A stretch of 64,000 bases of DNA, from assembly GCA_047967505.1 (NCBI GenBank), contig CM106539.1, one strand, 5' to 3'. The notes under the pieces are model-generated. The model saw only the letters and a list, made by a program, of their open reading frames with translations. It did no database searches and was not told the DNA's origin. This document shows positions 35,630-46,369 of this stretch, piece by piece (the first letter of the stretch is position 1; each line of letters starts with the position of its first letter). The translations under genes were made by a program, and so were the position numbers. Origin of the DNA: Dipteris shenzhenensis. Its lineage: Eukaryota; Polypodiophyta; Polypodiopsida; Gleicheniales.

Positions 35630-36064
35630 ATGGATCTTTTTAAGGTAATCGATTCTGTCGACCAAGCCATTAGCAGCCTCAAAGAATGGATTGCCGAGAA
35701 CCAAGGAAAGAGAGAGGAGAGAAAGCAAAATCCAGCTCCATTAACCCAGTACGAGAAGGATGACTTTGCTTGTCAGAAGGGCTTAGAGAAGGAAGAGGAA
35801 AGAAAAATAAGTATGGCTACTACTGAAATAGATAAATTGCAGTCATATAGGAGAGAGTTGATAGACTTTCAAAGTGAGATATCTTCGCATGTGGCTCGTT
35901 ATGGAAGATTTTCCCCCGAGGAAGCGCAAGCCATTCGGAATAAACAAAGTGTTATGCAGGAGAAAATTCATCAATCCTTACTTCTCTTCTATAATTTTAA
36001 CTACATCGATGAGGATGAGATGAGCTCAGCTCTTGAATGGGTTGAATTTAGGCTAAAGACTTGA
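35630..36064 (+). CDS. Small coiled-coil protein, unrecognised
   Basis: I chose the ATG at 35,630 because the 147 upstream codons are low-complexity repeats. The 144-residue product is highly charged. It starts MDLFKVIDSVDQAISSLKEW, continues with a Lys/Glu/Gln-rich segment of heptad character (EKEEERKISMATTEIDKLQ, about residues 55-80) and ends acidic (YIDEDEMSSALEWVEF). There is no signal peptide or membrane segment. A possible TATA box and long C/T-rich leader precede it. It resembles the small helical proteins that sit beside Ulp1-like genes in some transposons only in a general way; a gene function is not known to me. It is intact, unlike most ORFs here. Confidence 0.5.
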   Translation: MDLFKVIDSVDQAISSLKEWIAENQGKREERKQNPAPLTQYEKDDFACQKGLEKEEERKISMATTEIDKLQSYRRELIDFQSEISSHVARYGRFSPEEAQAIRNKQSVMQEKIHQSLLLFYNFNYIDEDEMSSALEWVEFRLKT

Positions 36065-36099
36065 AAATAGAAAATTCATCAAATTGAATGGCTGTAGTC

Positions 36100-36200
36100 T
36101 TGAAAATAAATTTGCCTTCCAGTGAGAGTCTTATTGTAACTTTTGGTGTAATTTGCCTTCCAATGAGAGTCTTATTGTAACTTTTGGTGTTTTTCAACAC
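36100..36200. repeat. Tandem duplication, about 40 bp
   Basis: gagagtcttattgtaacttt with flanking ttgccttcca occurs twice just downstream of the small coiled-coil gene. Confidence 0.85.
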
Positions 36201-36389
36201 CTAAAGTAACTTATCTCAGGCTTAACTTTTGAAGGTGTTTATTAACACCATTAAATATTAAGAGAGTTTACAACAACCGAATCTTATTTTTTCATGTAAC
36301 TTATCTAGGCTGCGTTAAATTTTATAATTTTAGTTTCATGTCCTTAAAAAATATATAAAAAAATGCTTGTTTTTATGTTTTTATATGTG

Positions 36390-38853
36390 CTTTGAAGATT
36401 GGGTTTTTCTTAAATTTTATCTGAAAACTAGTCCAAAAGTATATGTAAAAATGAATTTGTACATTGACAAGTCCAAAATTAATGAAATAAATGTTGTTGG
36501 TAAAGGTACATGGCGCAATAACATTTACGAACTCTTAGCTTTCAGTGCTCAAGCAGATGTGAAGAACACTAAGCTGTGGCATGAGAGGTTTAGTCATCTA
36601 AATCTTAGTTCTTTGAAGGAGATGCATAAAAGTGGAATGATTGCAGACCTCCCAGAAATTTCAGATTTGCCCGATGTATGTGAAGCTTGCATGATGGGCA
36701 AGCAGCATCGACAGCCCTTTCCTAAAGAGGCCAGCAGGGCAAAGGCTCCTCTAAAGCTCGTTCACACGGACCTCTGTGGAAAGATGGAGATGGAAGCTTT
36801 GGGTGGTTCCTTCTACTTCATGACGCTAATCGATGACTACAGTAGAAGGATATGGATATACTTCCTAAAGACAAAAGATGAGGCTTTTAGTAGGTTCAAG
36901 GAATGGCATGTAATGGTCGAGAAAGAATCGGGGAGGAAGGTGAAGAAGCTGAGATTAGACAGAGGTGGAGAGTTCACATCGACTGAATTCGAAAGTTACT
37001 GCAAAAGTCACAGAATCAAGAGGTAGAAACCCTCGCCACATACATCATAGCAAAATGGAGTAGCAGAACGCAAGATGCGCATCATCTGTGAAATGGGTCG
37101 GAGTATGATGAAAGGGAAAGATTTGCCAAAGACTTTCTAGGTTGAAGCATGTAACACTACAGTTTACATCCTCAATTGTAGCTACACGAAGGCTGTGAAC
37201 GGGATGACTCCACTGCAAGCCTTTTCTGGTAAGAAACCTTCAGCTGCACATTTCAGAGTTTTTGGATGTGACTGTTTTGTGCATGTCCCTGATGCTACCA
37301 GGACCAAATGGGAACCGAAGAGCTGGAAGTATATTTTCTTGGGCTACAGTGAAGAGGCAAAGGGTTACCATCTCTATAACCCTGTTACCAAGAAGGTAAT
37401 TGTAAGTCTCGATGTGGTCTTCTCAAAACAGCCGCATCAATTAGAGGAGGATGCTTCCTTCCCAGACAATCAGGACCAGGATATCCATCCAGTACCGCCA
37501 CCAACAGCAGACCGAACTCCCCCAACGGTGCTTGGGAGGATTCAAGACAAAGAAGATGAAGAAGAGCCTGTAGAACCACAACGGCAACGGCCATTCCCGA
37601 AGTGGGTAAAGCAGCTTTTGGATGGTAGAGAACCTCCAGCCATTGAGGAGGAACCATCCGAAAACCGCCAGTCCAAGGGATTAGAGGAGCAAAGAAGGGC
37701 ACAGGAACACTTGGTCAACTATGCTTTGATGACAGAAGTGATCCGTGCTGATGAATCCAAGTGTCTTGAAGAGGCACAAGGCAATGATAGGTGGATGGAG
37801 GCTATGCAGTTAGAGTATGGCTCCATAATGAAGAACAACACTTGGGACCTTGTAGATCGACCACCAAAACACAAGGTAATCGGAACCAAGTGGGTGTACA
37901 AGACCAAGTACAAGTTCGACGGCATGGATAACTACAAGGCTTGGCTCATGGCAAAAGGATTTGCACAGGTACATGGTTTTGATTATCAAGATACTTTTGC
38001 TCCCACAGCTCAACTAACCACAATTCGTAGTGTTTTGGCTTTAGCTGCTCAGGGAAGTTGGCTCGTGTTTCAGATGGATGTGAAATCCGCCTTTCTGAAT
38101 GGAGATCTCAAGGAGGAGGTATACGTGGAACAACCACCAGGTTTTGAGATCCCCGGTTCAAAACGTAAAGTCTGCAAACTGAAGAAGGCACTTTACAGGC
38201 TGAAACATGCCCCACAAGCATGGTACCAGCGAATTGATGCCTACTTTCTGCAAAACGGGTTTAGGAGGAGCCCATCTAATGCAAATTTGTATATCTTCAG
38301 AGAAGGAGGCAAGTGTATGATCGTGGTCGTTTATGTGGACGACCTTGTCATAACAGGGAACCATGAAGAGAAGATCTCGCAGACGAAGCATTTGCTAGGA
38401 AGAGAGTTTGAAATGACAGACCTCGAACTGATGCATTTCTGTTTGGGGATTGAAGTTTGGTAGGAGCCAAAACAGATCTTCATTTCACAGCTAAAGTATG
38501 CTGGAGAGATACTGAAGGCATTTGGCATGGCTGAGTGCAAGACAATTGGTACCCCTATGGAGGTTGATGTGAAGCTCTCAAGCGAGGATTCATCACCACT
38601 GGTGGACGAAGCGCAGTATAGAAGACTTGTGGGCAACTTGATCTACTTGTGCAACACACGGTCGGACATCAGCTTTGCGACTAGTGTACTTAGTAGGTTT
38701 TCCAATAAGCTACAGGAGAACCATTGGAGGGCAGGGATGCGAGTGCTGAAATACATCAAAGGCACACTTGATTATGGCATCACCTATACCAAGGGCGACA
38801 TCTTGACTGGATTCTGTGACTCAGATTGGGCAGGAGATGTGGACAGCAGGAGA
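36390..38853 (+). pseudogene. Ty1/copia copy 1: GAG-pre-integrase, IN, RT, RNase H start
   Basis: One reading frame runs from about 36,390 through 38,853. Domains: GAG-pre-integrase (LWHERFSHLNLSSLKEM, CEACMMGK), integrase core (HTDLCG; LRLDRGGEF; QNGVAERK), RT (GTKWVYKTKYKFDG, MDVKSAFLNGDL, YVDDLVI) and the start of RNase H (CDSDWAGDVDSR). It is broken only by TAG at 37,024, 37,048, 37,138 and 38,461. Copy 2 carries CAA at the places of the first two, and the family has Trp at the third, so these are transitions. There is no frameshift. Gag and 5' LTR are absent. It ends inside RNase H, fused in frame to copy 2. Confidence 0.9.
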
Positions 38854-40554
38854 CTGAAGGAGATGCAGAAGCAAGGTATGATTGCTCACTTACCTGCAGT
38901 AGCAGAAATCAAAGAACCATGTGAAGCTTGCATGATGGGCAAGCACAGAGAAAGGCATTCTCACAAGAAAGCAAGAATGAGAAAATGCTCCTCTAGAGTT
39001 GGTGCATGTTGACTTGTGCGGTAAGATGCCTACACAGGCCTTGGGGGATCTTCCTAATTTTTATTGATTGTCGATGACTATAGTAGGAAGATGTGGGTGT
39101 ACTTTCTTCACGAAAAGGCTCAAGCTTTTGGTAAATTGAAAGAATGGCTACAACTTGTTGAAAATGAAATAGGGAGAAAAGTGAAGAAAATCAGATCAGA
39201 TGGTGGTGGTGAGTTTGTTTCTATAGAGTTTAGAGATTTTTGCAAGAGCAAAGGGATCAAGTGACAAACGACGACACCACATATGCCTCAACAAAATTCG
39301 GTTGTTGAACGCCGATGTGGACCACCGTGGAGATGGGGAGGTGTATGTTGAAAGGTGCTGGATTGCCAAACCACTTTTGGGCTGATTTGAGGCTATCAAT
39401 ACTACGGTTTACATCCTTAATCGCAGCTATACAAAGGCACTCAAAGGTAAAACACCACATGAGACTTATAGCAGTAAGAAGCCATTTGTCTCCCACTTCA
39501 AAACATTTGGGTGTGAATGCTATGCGCATGTACCAGGCAAAGAGAGAAACAAGCTACAACCAAAAAGCACCAAATGTATCTTCTTAGGCTATTGTGATGA
39601 GAAGAAAGCCTATAAGTTGTATGACTAAGAGGCAAAGAAGATCATAGCGAGCCGCCATGTGGTGTTCAGGGAGCAGCCACATGCAGTGGAGGTAGAGAAG
39701 AGCTCTTCCACTTTATCATCAAGCGAAGAGGTAATTCACTATGGACCTATCCTAGGAGCTATAAAGGAGGAGGAAATATCAGATCTTGAAAGCATTTGGT
39801 ATGTCCGAGTGCAAGGAGATAGCTACACCTATGGAGGTAAATGCGAGGTTATCTATGGAGGATGCCTCACCACCAGCAAACATCAGGAGGTACAAGAAGT
39901 TGGTCAGTAGTCTCATCATCTATTTGTGCAATACCAGACTGGACATCAGTTTTGCTGTTGGTGTTTTGAGCAGGTTCTCCAATAAGCCTCGGGAGAATCA
40001 TTGGAATGTAGGGATGTGGGTACTCAGGTATGTGAAGGGCACTCTTGATTATGGCATCACCTATAGTATGCGCACTTCCTTGGCTGGTCATTGTGACTCA
40101 GATTGGGATAGAGATGTTGATTCCAGGAAATCAGTTTCTAGATATTATTTCTCTTTAGGTTCAGGTATCTTCTCTTGGATCAATAAGAAACAACCAATAG
40201 TGGCATTTGTCTTCCACCAAGGCTAAGTACAAGGTAGCATGTTTTGCTACATGTGAAGTAGTGTGGCTGAGGAGGATCTTATGGCACATGGGAGTGCAAG
40301 AGGATGAGGCAATTGTGCTGAGGTTCAACAATCAAAGTTGCATGGCCATTGCTAAAAATCTAGTGTTTCATGCGTGCACAAAACATATAAAGACTCAATA
40401 TCACTATGTGAATGATTGGGATAGTGGAATTGGTCTACTGTCCAATAGAGCAAAATGGAGTAGATATCTTCACCAAGGCACTCGGGAAGGATTAGCTTCA
40501 GGGTCATCTTCAGAGACTCGACATTGGGCCGAGAAGGTAGACATTGAGGGGGGG
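38854..40554 (+). pseudogene. Ty1/copia copy 2: IN and RNase H, RT deleted
   Basis: It begins with LKEMQKQGMIAHLP (the pre-integrase region) directly after the RNase H start of copy 1. The integrase core follows in broken frames (VDDYSRKMWVYFL, IRSDGGGEF, QQNSVVERR) and a C-terminal part (KSTKCIFLGYCDEKKAYKLYD). Near 39,783 it jumps from the linker (EEEISDLE) to AFGMSECKEIATPMEV, the region just after RT, so nearly all RT is missing. RNase H is present (CDSDW, then SSTKAKYKVACFATCEVVWL) with a frameshift near 40,205. A polypurine tract and LTR follow. Confidence 0.88.
40545..40554 (+). promoter_or_regulatory. Copia polypurine tract
   Basis: attgaggggggg lies directly before TGTTAG, the LTR start. 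Confidence 0.8.
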
Positions 40555-41193
40555 TGTTAGATATGCTCAATGCCCCACCCTCCTGGTAACCACCAGTGGT
40601 CCAAGGTGCTCAAGTTGTAAGGCCCCCATATGAGGAGAAGCCATGTGTGAGCCTAGGACAATGGATGGATCTTGACTTGCATGTCAGATGAGGTCTATCA
40701 ATGAGACCATTGATGGTAGAAAGGTGATTGTGTGGGAGCCCCTTATTCTTGTTGGGGCCTGGGGGCTAGCTGGCCCCTAGCTGGGGAGTCCCAAGGGTTT
40801 CAGGGACGAGAGCCCTCGAGTCAACGGTATAGGGAATATTCCTTGAATATTCCATGGACGACTAGTCGGTTCCACCGACTAGGTTGACAGGTCGGCTCCA
40901 CCGACTAGGTCGGCTGAACGACTCCACCGACTACATTGATTCGACTACTGCCCTCATAGCTATAAAGAGGTGACCTCCTCAGTCCATTGTATCAGATCAG
41001 TTCAGATCAGATCAGATCTTCCAGCTAGTAGCTCTTCACCTAGTATCTATTTAGATCGCCATCTAAGCTCCACTATGGGAGCGCAAGGGTGGATGGAGCC
41101 ATCATATGTACTACATCAGTATTGAAGGAAAATTTTGTTCATCTCCAGTTTGCGTGTACTCTCTATTCTTTGTTCAGTTTCTGTTCTATTGCA
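40555..41193 (+). mobile_element. Copia 3' LTR
   Basis: It starts TGTTAGATATGC after the polypurine tract. The right end at ...TCTATTGCA (41,193) is a proposal. U3 holds four alternating copies of a short element (ccaccgacta, with gactagtcgg and aggtcggc on either side, 40,858-40,950), a TATA box (ctataaagagg at about 40,968) and a cagatcagatcagatct run near the expected transcript start. No 5' LTR partner is in the window. Confidence 0.75.
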
Positions 41194-41252
41194 CCGTATA
41201 ATTTAACATATGGTAAATGCTAGCAAATGAAACAAATATTGATCCATTTAAG

Positions 41253-41540
41253 TCAATGTTTGCAAGCTTAATGAAGATGTAGCTATTGTTACTAATCTCA
41301 AGGATTATTTGTACCATACAAGCACACTTGTGTCTTGTAATGCTAAATATTTTACATAGGATTTTGGTGAGAAGGTGAAAAACCTATTGAGTGGGCAAAA
41401 TAAAAAGACTTTGGAGGCTTAATGAAGATACAATTTTTGTAACTATTCTCAAGGATTACTTGTACCACACAAGCACACTTAGGTCTTGTGATGCTCAATT
41501 TTTTACTCAAGAGTTTAGTGAGAAAAAAAAAAAGATGTTG
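41253..41540. repeat. Tandem duplication, about 150-bp unit
   Basis: Both units contain gcttaatgaagat, then ctcaaggatta(t/c)ttgtacca(t/c) and acaagcacactt(g/a)(t/g)gtcttgt. The copies start near 41,262 and 41,412. Confidence 0.85.
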
Positions 41541-42240
41541 AGTTGGCAAGATAGAAAGAGGTTGGAAGTGAACAAAGGTTGTGGTATCCTCTCACATAAA
41601 ATATTCTAGGGATGATGGTATTTGTTGTAAGTATAACTTCTTTACTTTATATATTTAATTTTTTTGTGACTTTGTTTTTTAAGTAGTAACAGTATTAAGG
41701 TTATCTATGTATGTTCATAAAGGGAAATGGGAATCTGACTAAGGCATAATGCAAGAAATTGCATTCTTCCATGCCTAAGAATGAGAGAGACTCCAAGATT
41801 CAAGAGATAAAAAAGAATGTGGGAGAAACATATCAAAGGAAAATTACAAGTGCAAATTTTTAATTTACCAAAATTTTAATTTAGTTCACAGTCAACTATA
41901 GTTTGCAATATTTTGAATTTACAGCTCAAAGATTTGAATTTTTGGTTTAAAAACTCTCAAATTTATTGTTTCCAAATTTTGAAATTATAGTTTACAAACC
42001 ATAATTTGCATATTGTAAATATACAATTTACAACTTACAAATTCATAACTTAAAACTTGCAAATTCTTAGTTTACAATTTGCAAACCTTAACTTATAGTT
42101 TGTTGTTTGTATTGGAGTTTCTTGTAAAACTTTGTTATTTGGTAGATGCTTTCAATAGTCTATCTTGCCCATGGCAAGGAGTGGTTTAATATCCTTTCCA
42201 AAGTTGAGGATCCATCAATGAAGATCACTTTGGAGATGCC
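41541..42240. other. No gene recognised; AT-rich
   Basis: Around 41,870-42,100 the words tttgcaaa, tttacaa and cttacaaatt recur in both orientations, a degenerate AT-rich patch. Confidence 0.4.
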
Positions 42241-42242
42241 AT

Positions 42243-42690
42243 ATGGGTATGATATTTTGTAAAGGCCTTAATATGAGAAAGATTTGTGCACTTGCAAAGT
42301 TTATCAGGTATCAATTGCAACATGTTTCAAGGAAAAGAAACTTTTATTCTTTACTTATTGTAGATGAAAATCTAATGGAGAGTTATGGGATGTCTATGAA
42401 TGACCATGATTTCATACCTTGGCTTGACAAAGAAGTATGGATGGATCATGCATTTGAAGATGCCAAAAGCAATCTTGACTAAGTGATGAAATCATCAAGC
42501 ATTGAGGGTGCAGCTCTACTTCCAAGACCATTATTCTATGGTTGAATACTTTGAAGTTATTGTAGTGAGACATAGGCTTTTTTTGTTTGATCCTTTCACC
42601 TCATTGATAACAAATGCTATCACTGGCAACGAAATGCTTTTTGTTGGTTTAGGATTAACCGCAACCCCCACAAAATATAATCTTTAGTAA
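42243..42690 (+). pseudogene. Unrecognised short coding remnant
   Basis: A 79-codon ORF (NMRKICALAKFIRYQL, DFIPWLDKEVWMDHAFED) followed by a 61-codon ORF in another frame. The composition looks protein-like, but I recognise no family. It may be a decayed transposon gene. Confidence 0.25.
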
Positions 42691-42764
42691 ATCCATAAAC
42701 AACCACCGTGCTTGTTTCAGTAAATCCCAATCAATAAATCCCAAACAGCCATCGAGCTTGTTTT

Positions 42765-43215
42765 AGTGAGAATGATCGTGCATGAGGGACCGACTAATTC
42801 ATAAGTTTAGATTAGCATTCAATAGGAATCAGACTGTAATAACAATGATTGTGCATGAGGGACCATCTAATTCATAGGCTTAGATTAGCATTGAGCCGGA
42901 ATCAAACTGTAATAACAATGGCTTGGCATGGGGGACCTTCAGAAGCTTAGATTAGCATTCAGTCGGTGTATCAGGCTATAATAACAATAGTTTAGAATGA
43001 GAACTATTGTTATTACAACCTGCTAATGGACCGAATCAATGCTAATCTGATATCCTGTTTTGATCTTTCCTTTCTTCAATTGACTGTAATAATAATGACT
43101 TTGCATGAGGGGCCATCTAGTTCATAGGCCGCCTAGATTAGCATTGAATCAGAATCAGATTATAATAACAATGACTTTTCATGAGGGACCATTAACTCGC
43201 ATGCTCAGATTAGCA
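42765..43215. repeat. Tandem repeats of about 75 bp
   Basis: About six diverged units contain gactgtaataacaatga, gcatgagggaccatcta, attcatagg and ttagattagcattgag. One unit near 43,000 is partly inverted (attgttattacaacctgcta). Confidence 0.85.
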
Positions 43216-43249
43216 TTAAGCTGTGGATAGAGACTGTAAGAACATTTTC

Positions 43250-44020
43250 GATGACCGAGAAATTCTCCCATGGCAACCATCTAATCACACATCATGGTGG
43301 CTAGACGATGTTGTATATGATTGCCTATGCTAGATTGGGCTACCAGCAGCAAAGCTGGGTTTATGTGCCACCGCTCCTCCCCCTCATCCCATTGAATTAT
43401 TATGATCTTGGCTCTGATGAACGAGAAATTCTCCCATGGCAACCATCTAATCGCACATCATGGCTAGACAATGATGTATATGACCACCTACGCTAAGCTG
43501 GGCTACCAGCAAAGCTAGGTGTATGTGCCACCGCTCCTCCCTCCTCATCCCATTGAATTATTATGATCTTGGCTCCTATGACCAAGAAATTCTCCCATGG
43601 CAACCATCTAATCGCACATCATGGCTAGATGATGATGTATATGACCGCCTATGCTAGGTTGGGCTACCAACAAATCTGGGTGTATATGCCACCGCTCCTC
43701 CCCCCTCATCCCATTTAATTATTATGATTTTGGCTCCGATGATTGAGAAATTCTCCCATGGCAACCATCTAATCGCACATCATGGCTAGACGATGATGTG
43801 TATGATCACCTACACTAGGCTGGGCTACCAGCAAATCTAGGTGTATGTGCCACTGCTCCCCCCTCATCCTGTTGAATTATCATGATCTTGGCTCCGATGA
43901 CCAAGAAATTCTAGCATGGCAACCATCTAATCGCACGTCGTGGTGGCTAGACGATGATGTAGATGACTACCTACGTTAGGTTGGGCTACCAGGCAAAATC
44001 TAGCTAGTGGATTATGTGCT
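43250..44020. repeat. Minisatellite, about 160-bp unit, five copies
   Basis: Units begin near 43,251, 43,418, 43,578, 43,739 and 43,897 with ga(c/t)c(g/a)agaaattctcccatgg and run through caaccatctaatcgcacatc, gctgggctaccagcaaa and ccaccgctcctcccc. Unit length varies from 158 to 167 bp. Adjacent units differ by a few bases. Confidence 0.92.
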
Positions 44021-44326
44021 CTTAGCAGGCAATAGGCACCAAATGTCACACAACTGACACAAGAAACTAAGGGGGAAAGAGTGGGAGGGTGGCAAGTCTA
44101 GCTATATAAAGGCCTTAAGGGCAAAGAAACAATTCACCCCACCCAGGAAAATTTCTCTCCTACCCCCTTCCATGCTCTCTCCAAGCCCCCTTCTACCCCT
44201 ATGATGAATCTTCTGCTGCCACCTCGATGCCCCTTCATAATGCTGCCCAAGTCATGGGATCCATTGTTTGCCTTGGCTCTCCATCCTGCAACACTCCACT
44301 AGCCATAGCCATGACCGAGGGAGTTG

Positions 44327-45120
44327 CAAGATGGGGAGCCAAGGGAAACGGGTCATCGTTGTTCCATCACGCATTGGTAGAGAACTCACCTTGGTGATGA
44401 GACTCTTGTAATTGAGCACAACCTTTGGTACTGGGGAAGGAGAACTCAACTTGATGATAAGCTATAACAAATTGAGAGCATGCATTAGTGTCATGTAGCT
44501 CACCACCGGATTGAGTTCCCTCATCACTGTCAAATGTTCTACTCGATTGAGCTCACCGCCAAGTTTTCTCTCCGTCAATGCCTTGAAAGAAGCAATTCTT
44601 TGATAACCCCGCCAGTGACTTGAAAGAAGTTGCTATGACAAAGGCAATTCCTTGAAAGATTTGAAAGAAAAACCTCATGACCAACCATGTTGTAGGATGG
44701 GGAGCCAAGGGAAATGGGTCATCGTTGTTTCGTGAGGCATTGGGAGAGAACTCATCTTGGTGTTGAGCCTCTCGTAATTGCGCACAACCTTCCACACTGG
44801 GGAAGGAACTCAACTTGGTGATTAACTCTAACACAATGAGAGAATGTGTCAGTGTGGTGGAGCTCACCACCATATTGAGTTCCATGTCCGCTCTCGAATG
44901 TTGTGCTTGATTGAGCTCACCTCCAAGTTGAGTTTCCTCTTCCAGTGCCTTGACTTTTGAAGTTGCTTGAAAAAGGTTATTTCAATTACGAGGTGCTCGT
45001 ATTGTCCCTTGCATATGAGGAGTTGCAGGTCAAAATTGTAAGAAATTCCTACCTACGATAGCACTACGAGCTGCTCGTATTGTCCTTGCATACAAGGCAC
45101 CAGGTCAAAAGTGTACCCTA
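44327..45120. repeat. Tandem duplication, about 365 bp, plus an 80-bp one
   Basis: The segment starting gatggggagccaagggaaa at 44,331 recurs at 44,697 with many substitutions through ttgagctcacc(g/t)ccaagttt. Next to it, a unit of about 80 bp (gctgctcgtattgtccttgc, then ggtcaaaa) occurs near 44,990 and 45,067. Minus-strand ORFs over these are not supported. Confidence 0.85.
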
Positions 45121-45146
45121 GCAATGGTATATAGTGTTAATAAATT

Positions 45147-46020
45147 TTGACACTATCTATTGGGGCAAATGACTTTGTCTTCTACACCGACCATCAAGCA
45201 TTGCTTTATCTTGTGACTCATCTGTGCACAACAGGAAGAATAACCAAATGGATCCTCTTACTTCAAGAATTCAACTTCAAAATAGTGGTCCGCACAAGTG
45301 CCCAACACTACATTGCCAATCACATGTCTCATGTCACAAGTCGGGAGAAGAAGCCACTGGAGTAGAGGATGACTTGCCAGATGCCACACTATTTCAGATA
45401 GATGTTGTTCCAGATTGGTGTGCATATATCATTGGGTACTTAATGGCAGGAAGAACACCCCTTGAAATGAAAGCAGTGGTGGATGCCAGAAAACTAATTT
45501 TAAAAGCTACACCCTATCAGCTCATTGCAGGACAATATACAAGATGGGCAAGGACCAAGTTTTAAGGAGATGTGTGATGCCACGTGAAATCATGCCGATC
45601 CTCAGTGAGGTCCATGAAGGCATTGTAGGAGGGCACTTCCAAGGGGAAGCCACAGCAAGAAAAGTCCTCCTCGCAAGCTATTGGTGGCCAACACTTTGGG
45701 TAGATGCCTATGAATATGTCAAAAGTTGTGATGTATGCCAACGGACTACTAAACCACAACACAAGGACTTCAACCCCCTAACAACAGTCATTGCACAAAA
45801 ACCATTTGAAAAATGGAGGATTTATTTGGTGGGCCCCATCCATCTAGCAGAAAAGGGAACACAGGCATGCTACATCATTGTGGCCACCACTGATTACTTT
45901 ACCAAATGGGCTGAAGCTAATAAAGCAATCAAAAAGGTAGATGCCAGAAGCATAGCAAGGTTCTTATATGAGAAGTGATCACTCGATTCGAATGCCCCAT
46001 TGAAATTGTGTTGGATAAGT
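45147..46020 (+). pseudogene. Ty3/gypsy RNase H-integrase fragment
   Basis: RNase H (FVFYTDHQALLYLV at about 45,175, ITKWILLLQEFNFKIV) is followed in shifted frames by a connecting region (VEDDLPDATLFQIDVVPDW) and the integrase start: HH-CC finger (EVHEGIVGGHFQGEA, CDVCQR) and first core Asp region (KPFEKWRIYLVGPI, where the usual catalytic Asp position reads Tyr). It stops near FECPIEIVLD at 46,010, before the rest of the core. It is the same family as 9.1-10.0 kb. Confidence 0.85.
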
Positions 46021-46369
46021 CCCTCAACCCTTGACCTCCATGATATATGAGGGAGACGAGTTCTCTGCCATGTACTCTATCGTGAACCTTGGATCCTCCT
46101 TTTGAACCCTAAACTCCTTCTAGGCCTTGGAACCTCCTTCTAAACCCTAACCTCCCTCTAACCTTGAAACTCCTCCTAAACCCTTTAACCCCCAATAAAG
46201 GTGAAATCCTTCATTACCCCAATCATGATGATGCACGTTCCTTTCACACATGCATGCACTATGTTTGCTTACCACACTTAAGCCTACGTCTCTCATCAGA
46301 ATATGACCCAAGGTCCTAAACTACACTTATACTACAAAGGATGACACCGATATATCTGTAGGTGACAAA
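46021..46369. other. Spacer between tail-to-tail gypsy fragments
   Basis: C-rich irregular repeats (cttctaaaccctaacctccc variants) include a telobox-like aaaccctaa near 46,146. I see no gene. Confidence 0.5.

Noticed and set aside
43250-44020. CRISPR-like array
   Set aside because: The units are long direct repeats with no unique spacers, in a plant nuclear context.
46080-46200. Interstitial telomere repeat
   Set aside because: Only single aaaccctaa-like words in C-rich sequence, with no tandem TTTAGGG array.
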